Shown: in pieces, positions 1 through 50,832 of the stretch | Numbering within the stretch: position 1 is the stretch's first letter | How the letters are laid out: each line of letters starts with the position of its first letter | NCBI GenBank assembly: GCA_054601695.1 | Contig: BAAHQB010000107.1 | Coordinates: forward strand, 372,001 to 436,000 | Direction of reading: 5' to 3' | Length of the DNA stretch: 64,000 bases | From: Amorphochlora amoebiformis | Taxonomy: Eukaryota; Cercozoa; Chlorarachniophyceae | Notes under the pieces: model-generated | Told to the model about the DNA's origin: nothing | Databases searched by the model: none | Seen by the model: only the letters and a program-made list of their open reading frames with translations | Program-made: the position numbers and the translations under genes

Positions 1-64
<64 letters not shown>

Positions 65-87
65 GTATGTATATGTACATGTATATT

Positions 88-143
<56 letters not shown>

Positions 144-149
144 GCTATA

Positions 150-215
150 TGCATATTATACAGCTTTGGGCCCCAGTAGATAAAGGATACTCTAAAGGCA
201 ACAAGTTTCTAGCAT

Positions 216-261
<46 letters not shown>

Positions 262-530
262 ATGTATGTGTGTATATAATATATAGTTATACTATGTATG
301 TATATATATATATATATGTATATATATATTATATATATATACACATATATACTTATACTATATACATAAATATATTTAAAATTACACATATAATATATAT
401 ATATACACTAATTATACATTTATATATACGTATTTGTGCTATATACTATATACATACACCAGAATAATGTAAGCACTGTGTAACCTTGGCTCAGTGGGTG
501 GAGGATACATTGAAAGCAGCAAGTTATAGC
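150..530 (-). repeat. Two decayed copies of the 3' edge of exon 758-828
   Basis: Positions 150-205 and 440-530 resemble the end of exon 758-828, including the GGGCCC stretch and the donor side, but carry substitutions that break the frame. Both lie downstream (in gene sense) of the intact exon and are separated from it by TA runs. Confidence 0.7.
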
Positions 531-553
531 ATATATATACAAAAAAACACACA

Positions 554-591
<38 letters not shown>

Positions 592-646
592 GATATGTAT
601 ATACACATTTTATATATACATATATATATATATATATATAAATATA

Positions 647-677
<31 letters not shown>

Positions 678-757
678 TCATACATACATATATATATATA
701 TGTATGTATATTATATATATATATATATACATATATATACTAAATATACTATAAGAC

Positions 758-913
758 CTTGGGCCCCAGTAGGTAGAGGATACAGTAAAGGCGACAAGCT
801 TATAATTCTCTTTTTTCATTTTCTCAATCTGGGTAAGAAATCCCGCCGCGTCGAAATCACTCGCCCAGGTTGGGAACCTATATGTATAAAGAATGTAGTA
901 TGTATTAAGAATT

Positions 914-949
<36 letters not shown>

Positions 950-1031
950 CAACGTAAAATAGTACGTATATATATATATGTATATATACATATATATATA
1001 TATGTATATATATCTGTATATATATATATAT

Positions 1032-1082
<51 letters not shown>

Positions 1083-1204
1083 GCGTGTGTATATATTATA
1101 TAGATGTTATGGAAAATATATTATATACACATAAATATATACATATAAATGTATATATATATATATATACATATATACATATATGTGTATATGTGTATAT
1201 ATAC

Positions 1205-1246
<42 letters not shown>

Positions 1247-1267
1247 GTGAGTTTACGAGAACATAAA

Positions 1268-1314
<47 letters not shown>

Positions 1315-1359
1315 ATATAATATATATATATATACATGTGTAATACATACATAAATTTA

Positions 1360-1397
<38 letters not shown>

Positions 1398-1640
1398 TGT
1401 ATATAACTTTGTGTCACTAAGATGGTTACAATACAATATATGTACACATCCTTTTCAGAAAATAATATACCTTAGACTGAGATAGTCTGAATGTATTTGT
1501 ATGTAGCTATATCACTATGTAAGTATTTGACCCAAATGTAGATTTTTTTTTCCGTTTTTTTTTAAGCGTAGGTTAACCCTGGCAATTAACTATGGTCGTG
1601 AAATAACACTTTTGGAATCTACCTAGGCCTAATTCTGGTA

Positions 1641-1691
<51 letters not shown>

Positions 1692-1714
1692 ATGTGTGTG
1701 TGTGTATTCGTATG

Positions 1715-1789
<75 letters not shown>

Positions 1790-2134
1790 CGTGTGTATTT
1801 ATTTAGCTTTATATATGATATATATATATGTAGCAACAGAAATATATACATATGCATACATACATGCATGAACCATGCATAGATATACCATCCTACAGTC
1901 GGCTTTTTGCGGAAAACAAGGTTGGCATAGGTCTTTAGGCCGTTTTCTGCAGACCATTGGCTAAATCGCTCCACCAACCAGCCCTTTGCTTCTTTCTTTC
2001 TGATAGTTTCCTTTTCGGTTTAGGTTACGGTTAGGATTAGGGTTAGTTACAGTTAGGGTTGGGTTAGGGTCAGAGGCTTGGGTTAGGTTTATATATATAT
2101 ATATATATAAATATATAATGTATATATACATATA

Positions 2135-2171
<37 letters not shown>

Positions 2172-2902
2172 GTACAGGAGCAGACGGACGGAGAGACACA
2201 CAAGGAGAGAAGATAGAGGAGAAGGAGATAAAGGAGAGAGAAGTGAGGTCTTTGAGAAAAGTAGAGAGGAGAGGTGTTAGAGACAAATGGCGGAGTGAAA
2301 AAAGAGGGAGAGAGGCAGGGCCCATACAGGCAAATAGATAGATAGATCAAGACTGAAAAGTCACAGAGAGAGTGAAGGAATACATTTAGAGCGACGCAAG
2401 AGAAGAAGGAAAGGAGAGAGAAAATGGAAATAGGCGAGAGTTCAAAAGTGGTGAGAGATTTAAACGACAAGAAGAAATAGATAGCCAGGAGCGAGAGAAA
2501 GAAGATAAAAGAAAGACGAGAAAGGGAGGAGACGATTTTTTCTAAGACATGCGTATGAATATATCACCGCCCATCGGCTTCTGGGGATGTTGTACAGAAA
2601 CCAGTATCCCTTGGACGGTGTACGAGTGGCGATAAGGTTATAGCGGTATAAGCCCTCCGAGTTAAACGTTTGGACATCCACTAGGTCCTGTGTAGTATTA
2701 TTACCGACGTAATGCTAAATGTTCACATGTATGTTATCGATATGTGGAATAGGTACTGATTGTGAATATGTATGTGAGTAGCTATGAATTATGGATTTTT
2801 GAGTGTGTTAAGGACTTTTCCGAGCAACATAGCATGTACAATATAATATATATATATATATATATATCATATAATATAATATATATATATATATAATATA
2901 CA

Positions 2903-2934
<32 letters not shown>

Positions 2935-2987
2935 CATATAATATAATACATATATACATATATATATATATATACATACACATATAC

Positions 2988-3050
<63 letters not shown>

Positions 3051-3160
3051 GTACAAAACAATATGTGTATATACATGGATACATATACATATGTATATAT
3101 ACTTATATATACGTACATATATACATATGTATATATTATACAATGTATATATATGTATAT

Positions 3161-3229
<69 letters not shown>

Positions 3230-3739
3230 TATAATGTAATAATTATAATAATAACAATTATAATAATAATACTAATAATAATAATAATGAAGACTATACA
3301 CATATTTTATCTGATATAAATATATATATATATATATATATTGATATATCTGTATATATATACTGATATATAATATATTTATAAATAAATACATTTACAG
3401 AAACATTCACACACAATCACCTGATCAATCTTGTAAAGATTCAGGGCGACGTCCAGAAGAGTCTTCGAGGCAATGTTATTCATAATTCTATAGTTTCCGG
3501 ACCCCGGGGTCAGGATTAAGTTATGGAAGCATCCTGAGGTTATCACAAATGCTTAAATCCTTCCCTCCCCTTCGGTGCCTTTCTATCCCTATCTTTCTCC
3601 TTCATTCTCCCTTATGGCGCACCATGGGCAGTCGAGGAGGCAAAGGTAGGGGTGCAATATGTGTCAATATGAGCGAGCTCCATAGTATCAAAGCCATCAA
3701 TGTGCGCGAGTGTATCGCTAAGTTCGCTCATTCGTAAGC
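758..3739 (-). CDS. Unknown spliced protein (incomplete at left)
   Basis: Five islands read as minus-strand exons: 3623-3739, 3421-3487, 2568-2687, 1897-1995 and 758-828. The last four join in frame with GT..AG borders and give an aromatic-rich protein including [28 protein letters not shown] and [11 protein letters not shown]. Exon 758-828 ends two bases into a codon at donor GTCTTA, so more exons lie further left or outside the window. Start is uncertain. An ATG at 3731 opens [13 protein letters not shown], but its exon ends in phase 1 while the next needs phase 2, so a microexon is missing or the true start is the ATG at 3483. I do not recognise the family. Intron 1996-2567 holds a GA tract and telomere-like repeats; intron 829-1896 holds a dispersed repeat. 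Confidence 0.6.
1405..1722. repeat. Dispersed intronic repeat, copy 1
   Basis: About 240 bp of complex sequence followed by TA and TG runs. It is nearly identical to 19321-19645, including a short inverted repeat AGACT..AGTCT, a T9-CCG-T9 stretch and GGTTAACCCTGGCAA. No open frame, no clear terminal inverted repeat and no pol III A/B boxes are visible. It lies in an intron of the left-most gene. It may be a short non-autonomous mobile element or a retained segmental copy. Confidence 0.8.
2015..2092. repeat. Degenerate telomere-like repeats
   Basis: Imperfect GGTTAG/TTAGGG units lie in the same intron as the neighbouring GA tract. Orientation is TTAGGG on the plus strand, as in most arrays of this window. 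Confidence 0.8.
2168..2545. repeat. Purine-rich GA tract
   Basis: Strongly purine-biased sequence on the plus strand (GAGAGA, GGAGA, GAAGA). In the sense of the minus-strand gene it is a pyrimidine-rich stretch inside the intron between exons 2568-2687 and 1897-1995. Reading frames here (Arg/Glu-rich) are compositional. Confidence 0.8.
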
Positions 3740-3754
3740 CTGAATAAAGATATA

Positions 3755-4033
3755 TTGTCGTCAAATGAAAGTCTAAGGAGAGAAGAGAGAACGTATCAAC
3801 ATGTTGTAACGTGCTTTGGCACTATATCATATACAAAGATGGATATACTGACACGCATATGTACATCAGAAAACAAACCAACCGTGCATTTCGAGAAAAT
3901 GTGGGCTCTGCACGACTTCGAGATCCAAGACCTCGTTAGAAGACATCAGCCCAACCCCAAGTGCCCTCTCAATCCTGCCTACTCTTCCTTCCCCGGGGTC
4001 GTTGAATACCGCATCGGGAAGGCCTTTCCCTGA
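3755..4033 (+). CDS. Weak candidate coding stretch
   Basis: An open frame of about 92 codons ends at TGA. Its second half has protein-like composition (for example HDFEIQDLVRRHQPNPKCPL). No family is recognised. A long open stretch also exists on the minus strand, and no convincing splice partner is seen on the plus strand. It could be a chance frame, or exons of the left-most gene read from the wrong side. Confidence 0.22.
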   Translation: MSSNESLRREERTYQHVVTCFGTISYTKMDILTRICTSENKPTVHFEKMWALHDFEIQDLVRRHQPNPKCPLNPAYSSFPGVVEYRIGKAFP

Positions 4034-4371
4034 GAATATCAGGTCAACTTAATGTTATTACGAACCATATTGGAATCTAAATATACATATGGATGGTTCT
4101 TAGTCCATGATATCATGTATGCGAGCCGGGAAAGTAAGCAAATTGGTTTTAAACACGCATTCTGGTCGAGAAAGGGAAGGCTTTACGACCTAGAAAAGTG
4201 CATATGAGGGAATTTAGGAGGGGAAAAAGGACGACTGGAAAACGTATGTGTACCTGAGGCACGGTGGAGGGATTCGGAAGCGCTAGCAATCGCAAGTAGA
4301 AGGAACAAGATCGTCATCGTCGGCATCCGCGCCAGAAGAAGGATGAACCCCCGAATCAGTTATTCGAAACG

Positions 4372-4540
4372 GTCACCGTCTCTTGTCACAGTCATCTAAC
4401 AAGCACTCATGTCACTCTTATCAGTCACAGCCTCTGTCACTGTAACATGTCACGTGACTGACCTACTTAACCCTCTAATACTTCTTTTTGGGCCCAAGTT
4501 TGCTCTGGGTCACCTCACCGTCACGGCGTCACGTGTTGGT
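4372..4540. promoter_or_regulatory. Cluster of GTCAC motifs with a GTCACGTGAC palindrome
   Basis: Roughly ten GTCAC or GTGAC pentamers fall in about 170 bp, including the perfect palindrome GTCACGTGAC at 4449-4458, which has the CACGTG core bound by bHLH and bZIP factors. It lies upstream of the minus-strand gene ending at 758, so it may be a control region. This is inference from motif density alone. Confidence 0.35.
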
Positions 4541-4643
4541 TTGAAAGCAATAGGTGCGTAGGGCATACATGCATTGTTCCTCGAGACATAGCTGGCCGCT
4601 TCTTTGAGTACCCTAGATATGCAATACGTTATTTGTACATTTT

Positions 4644-4678
<35 letters not shown>

Positions 4679-4688
4679 ATGTATGATT

Positions 4689-4787
<99 letters not shown>

Positions 4788-4839
4788 TATATATATATAT
4801 ACGTATATTATATTTATAAATATATGTACTCTCATATAT

Positions 4840-4894
<55 letters not shown>

Positions 4895-5232
4895 CATTCT
4901 TATTGCATTTTATGAAGGTATACATAATATACTCAAAGTGCAAGTCCGTTGAATTGATTAAAATCCGCAAAGTAGATAAGCTTTAGCACGAGTAACACGT
5001 TACTACTCTCATATATGTACATACATTGTCTGCGTGTGTGTAACGTATTCTGTTGAATCCCGATAAATATTATAATGATTAAATATTACAAATTATATAT
5101 TATTATTATTTATACTAGATAATATTATCTAGATTATAGCATACATATGTATACTAGATATTCATAGATTCGGCGTCAGAGCTAGCAGAGACAACAAAGC
5201 CCTCTTTTACATATATATATACATATATATAC

Positions 5233-5264
<32 letters not shown>

Positions 5265-5341
5265 TCATACATATAATATGTATTTTTATCCAGTATATAT
5301 AATTGTATTTATCAGATATAATGAAAGAATATATATATGTA

Positions 5342-5381
<40 letters not shown>

Positions 5382-5663
5382 TATCGTCCCACTAGTACTA
5401 GGGTACATTCTTTTTTCAATTCAATTCAGCACAAGAAAACGAACGCCATACGGTCACAATATTATGAAAAAAGAAAATTATCATACGCTATCCTTTTACT
5501 ATGTTCTTGCGCATACATCTGTCGATAGGAAGTTAACTATAATTTCGCCAAAAAAGCTAATCGTGCTCGACTGAATGATTTCGCAGCACTAGTTGGCTGT
5601 GGGGTGTGCCTCAGCAGTTGCGAAACGGACAAGGCTTCCTCACTGCACTTGCCGGGATAGGAT

Positions 5664-34539
<28,876 letters not shown>

Positions 34540-34679
34540 GACACGAGCCGAATTCTGCGTTACTTTCCTATGGACTTCGAAAAATGCGTGAGGTTAGGAC
34601 CCTACCACGCAGTAGCCACTGATTTGTGGTTCTTTGCTGAGGTGCGCCTTGTAGTAGGCGTCCGAATACGACATGTTCG
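34540..34679. promoter_or_regulatory. Divergent promoter, PARP / 121-aa gene
   Basis: About 140 bp between the proposed PARP ATG (minus) and the proposed start of the next gene (plus). It has ordinary base composition, no TA microsatellite and no obvious TATA box. Both starts are provisional. Confidence 0.4.
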
Positions 34680-35169
34680 ATGATGGATCGACTGCGCGCG
34701 CAATTCACGGGAAGACAGAGAGCTGGTGCCTGTGAAAAATCTGTGACGCTGCTGTGCCACGTGTCAAATCAATCCATATTCCAGGCCGAATTTCTTTTAA
34801 GCCGGAACCCAGAACCTTATGGATTCCGAGGATTTGATGGACTCCGTTTGACTGGTGGGATGGGGTTTGAGTACCGATTCTTTTACGCCATCGAGGCGCG
34901 GACGGGAGACATTAAGGATGATATTGAGCTCATTAAGGAAATTCTCAAGGTATTTTGAAGTAAATTCATATGTGATTTGAAATGATAGGGATAGATGGTC
35001 ATGAGTGTTTTCTTATTTCCGAAGAGGAAATTATTGAGCAATAAGGAAGTCATCTCCGCACGTAACCTATCAGAAGTTGGGCTTTATCTCCTTCGGTCCG
35101 GTTGGAACAGAGAAGCGTGAAGACGTGTACATAGTTCTCAACGACTCGCTTGGCCTCAAGCTGCGGTAG
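34680..35169 (+). CDS. Unknown small protein, 2 exons
   Basis: Exons 34680-34949 and 35074-35169, joined across a 124-bp intron of ordinary composition (GTATTT..ATCAG). Phase 0 matches, and the stop is TAG at 35167. The predicted 121 aa contain a well-ordered core: LRLTGGMGFEYRFFYAIEA, then IELIKEILK-KLGFISFGP, then EDVYIVLNDS. No family is recognised. The N-terminal third reads poorly, and an AG at 34785 suggests the true exon may begin there with a different upstream exon. It shares a short divergent promoter with PARP. Confidence 0.55.
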
Positions 35170-36420
<1,251 letters not shown>

Positions 36421-36612
36421 ATGGAGATCAAGCTCCTCCTGAAACTCATCAAAATCCCTGGCAGGAAATCTAAGCAATTCCAAGTTGAGGTGTGGGAAAA
36501 GACTCTGCGTGTGGCATCGCCCTCGTCGATCGCCTTCTACAAGCCCGACGAAGATCTCAAAGCTATTCTTGGGAAGCTCAAGAAACATGACAGAACGGTT
36601 TGTTGTATGTGA

Positions 36613-36646
<34 letters not shown>

Positions 36647-36659
36647 CAAATATATACAC

Positions 36660-36715
<56 letters not shown>

Positions 36716-37174
36716 ATATATATATGAACATATGTATGTATTTATGTACATGTATATATATATATATATACATACACACACATATATATATATGCACCCT
36801 TCCAGAATGGTGTTGTAGACTGCTGCAAGTTGATGGCAGACTGGAAAGGTAAAATACACATGTCGAACATCCATATACACTTTACATGCCCATAATACAC
36901 GCTCTCACATCTTGCAAACACCAGTACACGCCGTAATATATGCCCTCACGGGTTGCAAACCCTATTATAGACAGTATATAGTATCGAATAGTAAGTACCC
37001 ATAATCATATTGCACGGCGGTATGCATGCCGTCACGGAATGCGAATAGCAATGTACTACTTGCATAGGGACAGGATATCCTTACGGTTCATAGACACACG
37101 CGCAGATACACACAGCTGGTGTAAATGATCTCACGGGACGCAAACAGTCATAATAAAATGTATATGTACATACG

Positions 37175-37215
<41 letters not shown>

Positions 37216-37836
37216 CGTATAGAATACTTGTAATGTATATACGGCTGGCACACATAAGTATAGAAATACATGTAATGGATATACGGCTACAGTGTACATA
37301 CGGCTGGCACACATACGGGCAAAATCAGTGTACTTATTCGCCCGCCTGAAACAATCTAAGGTTCAGACAATAACAGGGAATAGTTCTGACTCTTGCATGG
37401 TACCCAGGAAAAGACTTCAAAGCGAGGAGCCTTTGTGTTAAGAAAAGAAGGTATCAAGTCCGCGCTGCGTCGCTTGTAGTGGAGATCACTAGCGTTGAGG
37501 TCATGATAGAATGTGATTTCATGTATATACGTACGATAAATGTATGTATGTATGTGTTTTTCGTAGGAATCTAATGTAAGCGTTATATATTTATACGGAT
37601 ATAGATTTGTATATTTGTTGTAAATATATTTTTAAAAATATGTAAATCACATGTGTATGTATATACGTATTAATAAATTACTACGGATATTACATGCGTA
37701 CATAAATATACTCCATACCCATGTATTTATCCGTAATAATAAGTGTATTTACATACCCATGTATTTATCCATATTAATAATACATGTACATTATGTACCC
37801 CTATATATATATGTATATATATATATATATTATGTA

Positions 37837-37875
<39 letters not shown>

Positions 37876-37889
37876 GTTTGATGCATTTA

Positions 37890-37921
<32 letters not shown>

Positions 37922-38030
37922 ATATACAAATATATATGTGTAAATATATCTACGTGTATATATATGTACATATATATATTTATATGTATATGTATATAAT
38001 ACATATATCATATATCATGACTTTTGTATG

Positions 38031-38063
<33 letters not shown>

Positions 38064-38107
38064 GCATTACACACACACATATATATATATAGATATATAA
38101 ATATATT

Positions 38108-38140
<33 letters not shown>

Positions 38141-38288
38141 GTATATGTATATATATCTAATGTTTATATCCATTAACGGCCATATGATGAATTATTTCTT
38201 CTTCATAGGTTTCAGCAGCCTACAGCATTTTGCCCAACGCTCAGAAATTTCGTAGCGTAGCCATTGAAGGAGACCCAAAGAGCATGAT

Positions 38289-38333
<45 letters not shown>

Positions 38334-38426
38334 CATACATAATATATATATATATATAGATATATATATATATATATATAAATTGTATATTAAAGGCGAT
38401 CCAAAGAGCATGATGGTTTATATATG

Positions 38427-38512
<86 letters not shown>

Positions 38513-38546
38513 TAGATATATATTTAGTTTGCATCATAAATATATG

Positions 38547-38587
<41 letters not shown>

Positions 38588-38816
38588 ACAAATATATATA
38601 TATATATATATGTATATAATATATTATATATATATATAAATATATATACATATATACACATGTAAATATTTACATTTATATTTATATAAATATAAAAATT
38701 TATTGCATAATACGTATGTATGTATACATATATTAATATAATATACATAGAAGATTACATGGATATATCTGGATGAATATAAATGTGTGCATATGCATAC
38801 ATTTTTATAAATATTG

Positions 38817-38871
<55 letters not shown>

Positions 38872-38911
38872 TAATATATATCATACATGCATTTGTATGC
38901 AGTACATACAA

Positions 38912-38946
<35 letters not shown>

Positions 38947-38964
38947 GTTAAATGTCTATGTTAC

Positions 38965-39011
<47 letters not shown>

Positions 39012-39086
39012 GATATACATACATATACCTTTTCCATCTATTTTTACCAGATACCTCTATATGAGATTTGTTCACATATACATATA

Positions 39087-39136
<50 letters not shown>

Positions 39137-39411
39137 GATATATATAGATATTTATGTATACTATAAGTTCTTATGTGTAATATATATATTTTTATGTGTA
39201 ATGCAAGTATGTACATATGTTACATAATTTACAGGAAGTAATACCCGCGCTCTTCGAGGCCTTTTCAAACCGCTACACAAGCATACATGAGGGTGGTTAT
39301 CCGTGTTTCTTGGCTTCTACTGCGAATCGCGAACCCTCTGAGGATAGGAAGGAAGCAAGCGTGAGAATACAGACCAAACGAGAACCCAAACCCAAAGAAT
39401 CCAAGATATAA
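36421..39411 (+). CDS. Unknown 156-aa protein, 4 exons
   Basis: Exons 36421-36597, 36806-36848, 38216-38289 and 39235-39411. All phases match and the total is 471 nt including TAA at 39409. The protein starts [18 protein letters not shown], has [20 protein letters not shown] and [18 protein letters not shown], and ends in a Lys/Glu-rich tail ([11 protein letters not shown]). No signal peptide or membrane segment is seen and no family is recognised. Exon 3 uses the second of two nearby AGs (TTTCAG) to keep frame. The intron after exon 2 is about 1.4 kb and the one after exon 3 about 0.95 kb, TA-rich, with a copy of the exon 3 end. The reading could be extended upstream; ATG at 36421 is the first in frame after an ordinary-sequence stretch. 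Confidence 0.72.
38391..38420 (+). repeat. 3'-edge copy of exon 38216-38289
   Basis: GGCGATCCAAAGAGCATGAT then the donor GTTTATAT repeats the exon end with one or two substitutions, about 100 bp downstream of the intact exon and separated from it by TA. Confidence 0.88.
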
Positions 39412-39908
39412 CAATCACTAATTCTGAGCAAGCGCGGCGATTGCGGGTACTAGAAAACTGAAATTATCTTGGGGTATTTTACCAGGAATACACATACAGC
39501 TTAAGTTGCTATTTAGATATCATGGTGACATAAGATTTGACTCAGGCACCTGAGAAGTACCCAACCGGGGTTGAACGCATATAATATTATTACTAGTCTA
39601 GCTAGTACTAGTAGTACTCGGAGTATTAATAAAATATTTTATCATTCCCTCTTATATGTATTTTTATAATTAATATTATTACAACAGCAATTCAGTAAAT
39701 ATAAACTATATAATATTATATTATTTCATTTTGGTTTGGCTATCGTGTATATACTACACTAGTATAAACACAATACATAGATACACCCGGTACTAGTAAG
39801 TAGTAAGTTGGTGCTCAGTACCCTTATCTCGAGAGTACTTGATCTAGAACATAACGAAGTAATCATTACAAAAACTTGCCGCAACATTAAGTGTTGGAGT
39901 TGCTAATT
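39412..39908. other. Spacer between convergent genes
   Basis: About 500 bp of AT-rich but non-microsatellite sequence between the stop codons of the 156-aa gene (plus) and the plastid gene (minus). TACTAG/CTAGTA steps recur (39590-39620 and 39760-39800). No gene or hairpin terminator is recognised. Confidence 0.55.
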
Positions 39909-40097
39909 TCAACCAAAAAACTCCCGGGTATACACTAGATACATAGCGAGATCCGCACGTGTGTTCATCTCTCCAGATGTTGTATTGTCGAATTCCAAGA
40001 CTGCAGGAGTGCACTTGCGAAAGAAAACTGATGATTACATGTATAAATATATACGTATAAATATATATATATATATGTATAGTTGTTTATTTATATT

Positions 40098-40149
<52 letters not shown>

Positions 40150-40209
40150 GTAAATAAATATATGCAAACACACACACACATATATAATATAATATATATA
40201 TATATATAT

Positions 40210-40257
<48 letters not shown>

Positions 40258-40428
40258 TAGATGTATGTGTGTGTGTGTGTGTGTTGTATATGTACATATT
40301 TTTTCATACATATGTTACAAATATCGTACAAATCGTACACATATTTACATATTCATATATACATATATACACATGCATATATCTACACATATATTTACAT
40401 GGACATATAAAAATTAATACTAAATATG

Positions 40429-40483
<55 letters not shown>

Positions 40484-40532
40484 GTATTTATATACATGTA
40501 ATATATATGTAAATAATTGTGTATATAAATAT

Positions 40533-40593
<61 letters not shown>

Positions 40594-40643
40594 ATATATA
40601 TATAGTATTTATATTTGCATATACATTTATACAAACGTATATT

Positions 40644-40685
<42 letters not shown>

Positions 40686-40893
40686 CATATACATTTATAC
40701 AAATAATATATATATATATATATATTACATATGTATATATGTATATATATATATTATACATGTATGTATGTAATTATATATATGTATATATATATATATA
40801 TATATATTGTACGTATATCTATTGTTATAGATGTATGTACACATTTTCAAATACATAATGTATATACAGTACATATATACACGAAATGTGGGT

Positions 40894-40945
<52 letters not shown>

Positions 40946-41216
40946 TTATATATATATATATATATATACATACATACTCTTTATATCTGCAGTGCATGTG
41001 CGTTGTATGCAAGTAACTGAATCGGTGTGCTAAAATTAGCTTACCAGAGCCAGGAGGGCGATGAGGACGACAGGGTTGAAATCTGTGTTGAATCCCGTGG
41101 CTGCGAATGTGATATTTATCGTATCAATATATTGTGTTGCTTTACATATACTAATATTATACAAATGCACATATGACAACTGTATGCGTACATGTATATA
41201 TTTGTATGTATATATG

Positions 41217-41269
<53 letters not shown>

Positions 41270-41360
41270 ACTAATATACATGCCTGTGTGTATGTGTCAT
41301 GTATGTCTGGATGCATGTGTATGTGTACATAGACGACTTACACACGCATATATCTACATA

Positions 41361-41436
<76 letters not shown>

Positions 41437-41549
41437 ATGTATATATACAAATATATATATTAAATATATAATTATTATATATATACATATATATGTATAT
41501 ATTATATATGTATATATATACATAAATTTATATAATTACGCATAGACAT

Positions 41550-41586
<37 letters not shown>

Positions 41587-41644
41587 TATATGATTACGCT
41601 TAGACATATATAATATATATATATATATATGTATGAATTATGTT

Positions 41645-41675
<31 letters not shown>

Positions 41676-42535
41676 TATGTACGTACGTAAACATTATATT
41701 TATGCAATATAGACATGTATACATGTATGTATATTTATATATTTATACATATTAAATCGAAATAAATTTAATAAGCGCAAGTGCATTTGAACATGTATTT
41801 TACCCTTCCCTGGCATCGCGACAGCCTTGGATTTTCCCATTTTGAACAGACTGCCCATAAAGCTTCCCACGCTGTCCATCATCCCTCCCGCGCCACTGAC
41901 AAAATCACCCCTGTCAAAAATCATATCAGTTTCTTGTTCTAGAAGGTCGTACGAATAATGGTACATACGTCTTGGACTGAAGAACGTTCATCGGTTTTGA
42001 GTCCTCTTCCCGCTTCTCCCGGAGTCTGATCGTTGAAACGTTCGGTATCTATCGTCATACCCGATCTGACTCTATACTCTATTCTCTTCTATCATGTAAA
42101 TCATCGACACCCAGGCATACAATATCACTATAATTGATTATTTCAGGCTTGGAAATAAAGCGGATCGAGATGAAGACGGAGAAGCGGGGACCACACAATC
42201 CAAATCACTTCCGTGAGCGCTCCAAACCCATTCACAGTCAATATAACCACCTCATGCCTCTCCATTCGATTCATTACATCCTATACACGAGCAGAAGACC
42301 TGCGAAACTCCGCCTCCCACTCCATATCTCCTTTATCGTCGCCGCCCGCGCTGCCGTCTGCCCTGACACGTAGCGACGCGGCCCTAACCCATTGACCGCT
42401 GGACCTCATGCCTCTCAGCAGGGACGGACGTGAATGGTAGAAGACGCTGTTACACTTGAATGCCCTAGAACCGCCGGTGGAGGACAAACAGCTGAACAGC
42501 ACGACTGCCGATATCCAGCTGCGACGGGCAGCCAT
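39909..42535 (-). CDS. Plastid-targeted membrane protein, unknown function
   Basis: Exons 42300-42535, 41969-42071, 41804-41910, 41045-41100 and probably 39909-40013. The N-terminus is a signal peptide ([19 protein letters not shown]) followed by GGSRA-F and an Arg/Ser-rich segment, matching the bipartite plastid presequence with Phe at the cleavage site known from algae with red secondary plastids. Later parts: Gly/Met-rich [19 protein letters not shown], a basic stretch, and one hydrophobic segment ([11 protein letters not shown]). The last exon (start CTPAVLEF, end YTREFFG) joins in phase and is the least certain. The exon 2/3 junction is one base out of frame: a C-run at 41908-41911 has one base too many for the GT..AG join. 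This could be a sequence error or a missed microexon. No family recognised. Confidence 0.6.
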
Positions 42536-42654
42536 AGCTTCTAATCTGTCCCGCGGCTGTCCCAGATGTACTACACAGACAAGAAAACGAAATAACTTTT
42601 CGCGATTCAGTGATGAGTCCTCCCCTTGTCCCGTCCAGAAGGGCGTGAAGTGTG
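42536..42654. promoter_or_regulatory. Divergent promoter, plastid protein / TBC protein
   Basis: 119 bp between the two ATGs, ordinary composition, no TATA box. TGTCCC occurs three times (42547, 42558 as TGTCCCAG, and 42627); the same element is repeated in the divergent promoter at 61329-61426. Confidence 0.5.

Positions 42655-50832
<8,178 letters not shown>

Larger units (their letters stand above)
3740..5663. other. Spacer between the left-most gene and the PARP 3' end
   Basis: Both flanking genes are on the minus strand, so the left-most gene's promoter should lie here. About 900 bp (3740-4640) is of normal composition and holds a weak coding candidate and a cluster of GTCAC motifs. From 4650 to 5370 it is mostly TA microsatellite; 5380-5663 is ordinary sequence just past the PARP stop codon. 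No RNA gene was recognised. Confidence 0.6.

Noticed and set aside
1073-1447. Long Tyr/Ile-rich open frames on both strands, here and in most TA runs
   Set aside because: TA dinucleotide repeats lack stop codons in several frames; the translations are compositional and have no splice or family support.
1405-1722. Spliceosomal RNA or tRNA gene in the dispersed repeat
   Set aside because: T-runs and a small hairpin are present, but no U-RNA core motif, tRNA fold or pol III box was found.
41045-42071. SNARE (Bet1-like) identity for the minus-strand gene
   Set aside because: The Gly/Met-rich segment and C-terminal hydrophobic stretch suggested it, but no room exists for the SNARE heptad region and the N-terminus is a plastid presequence.
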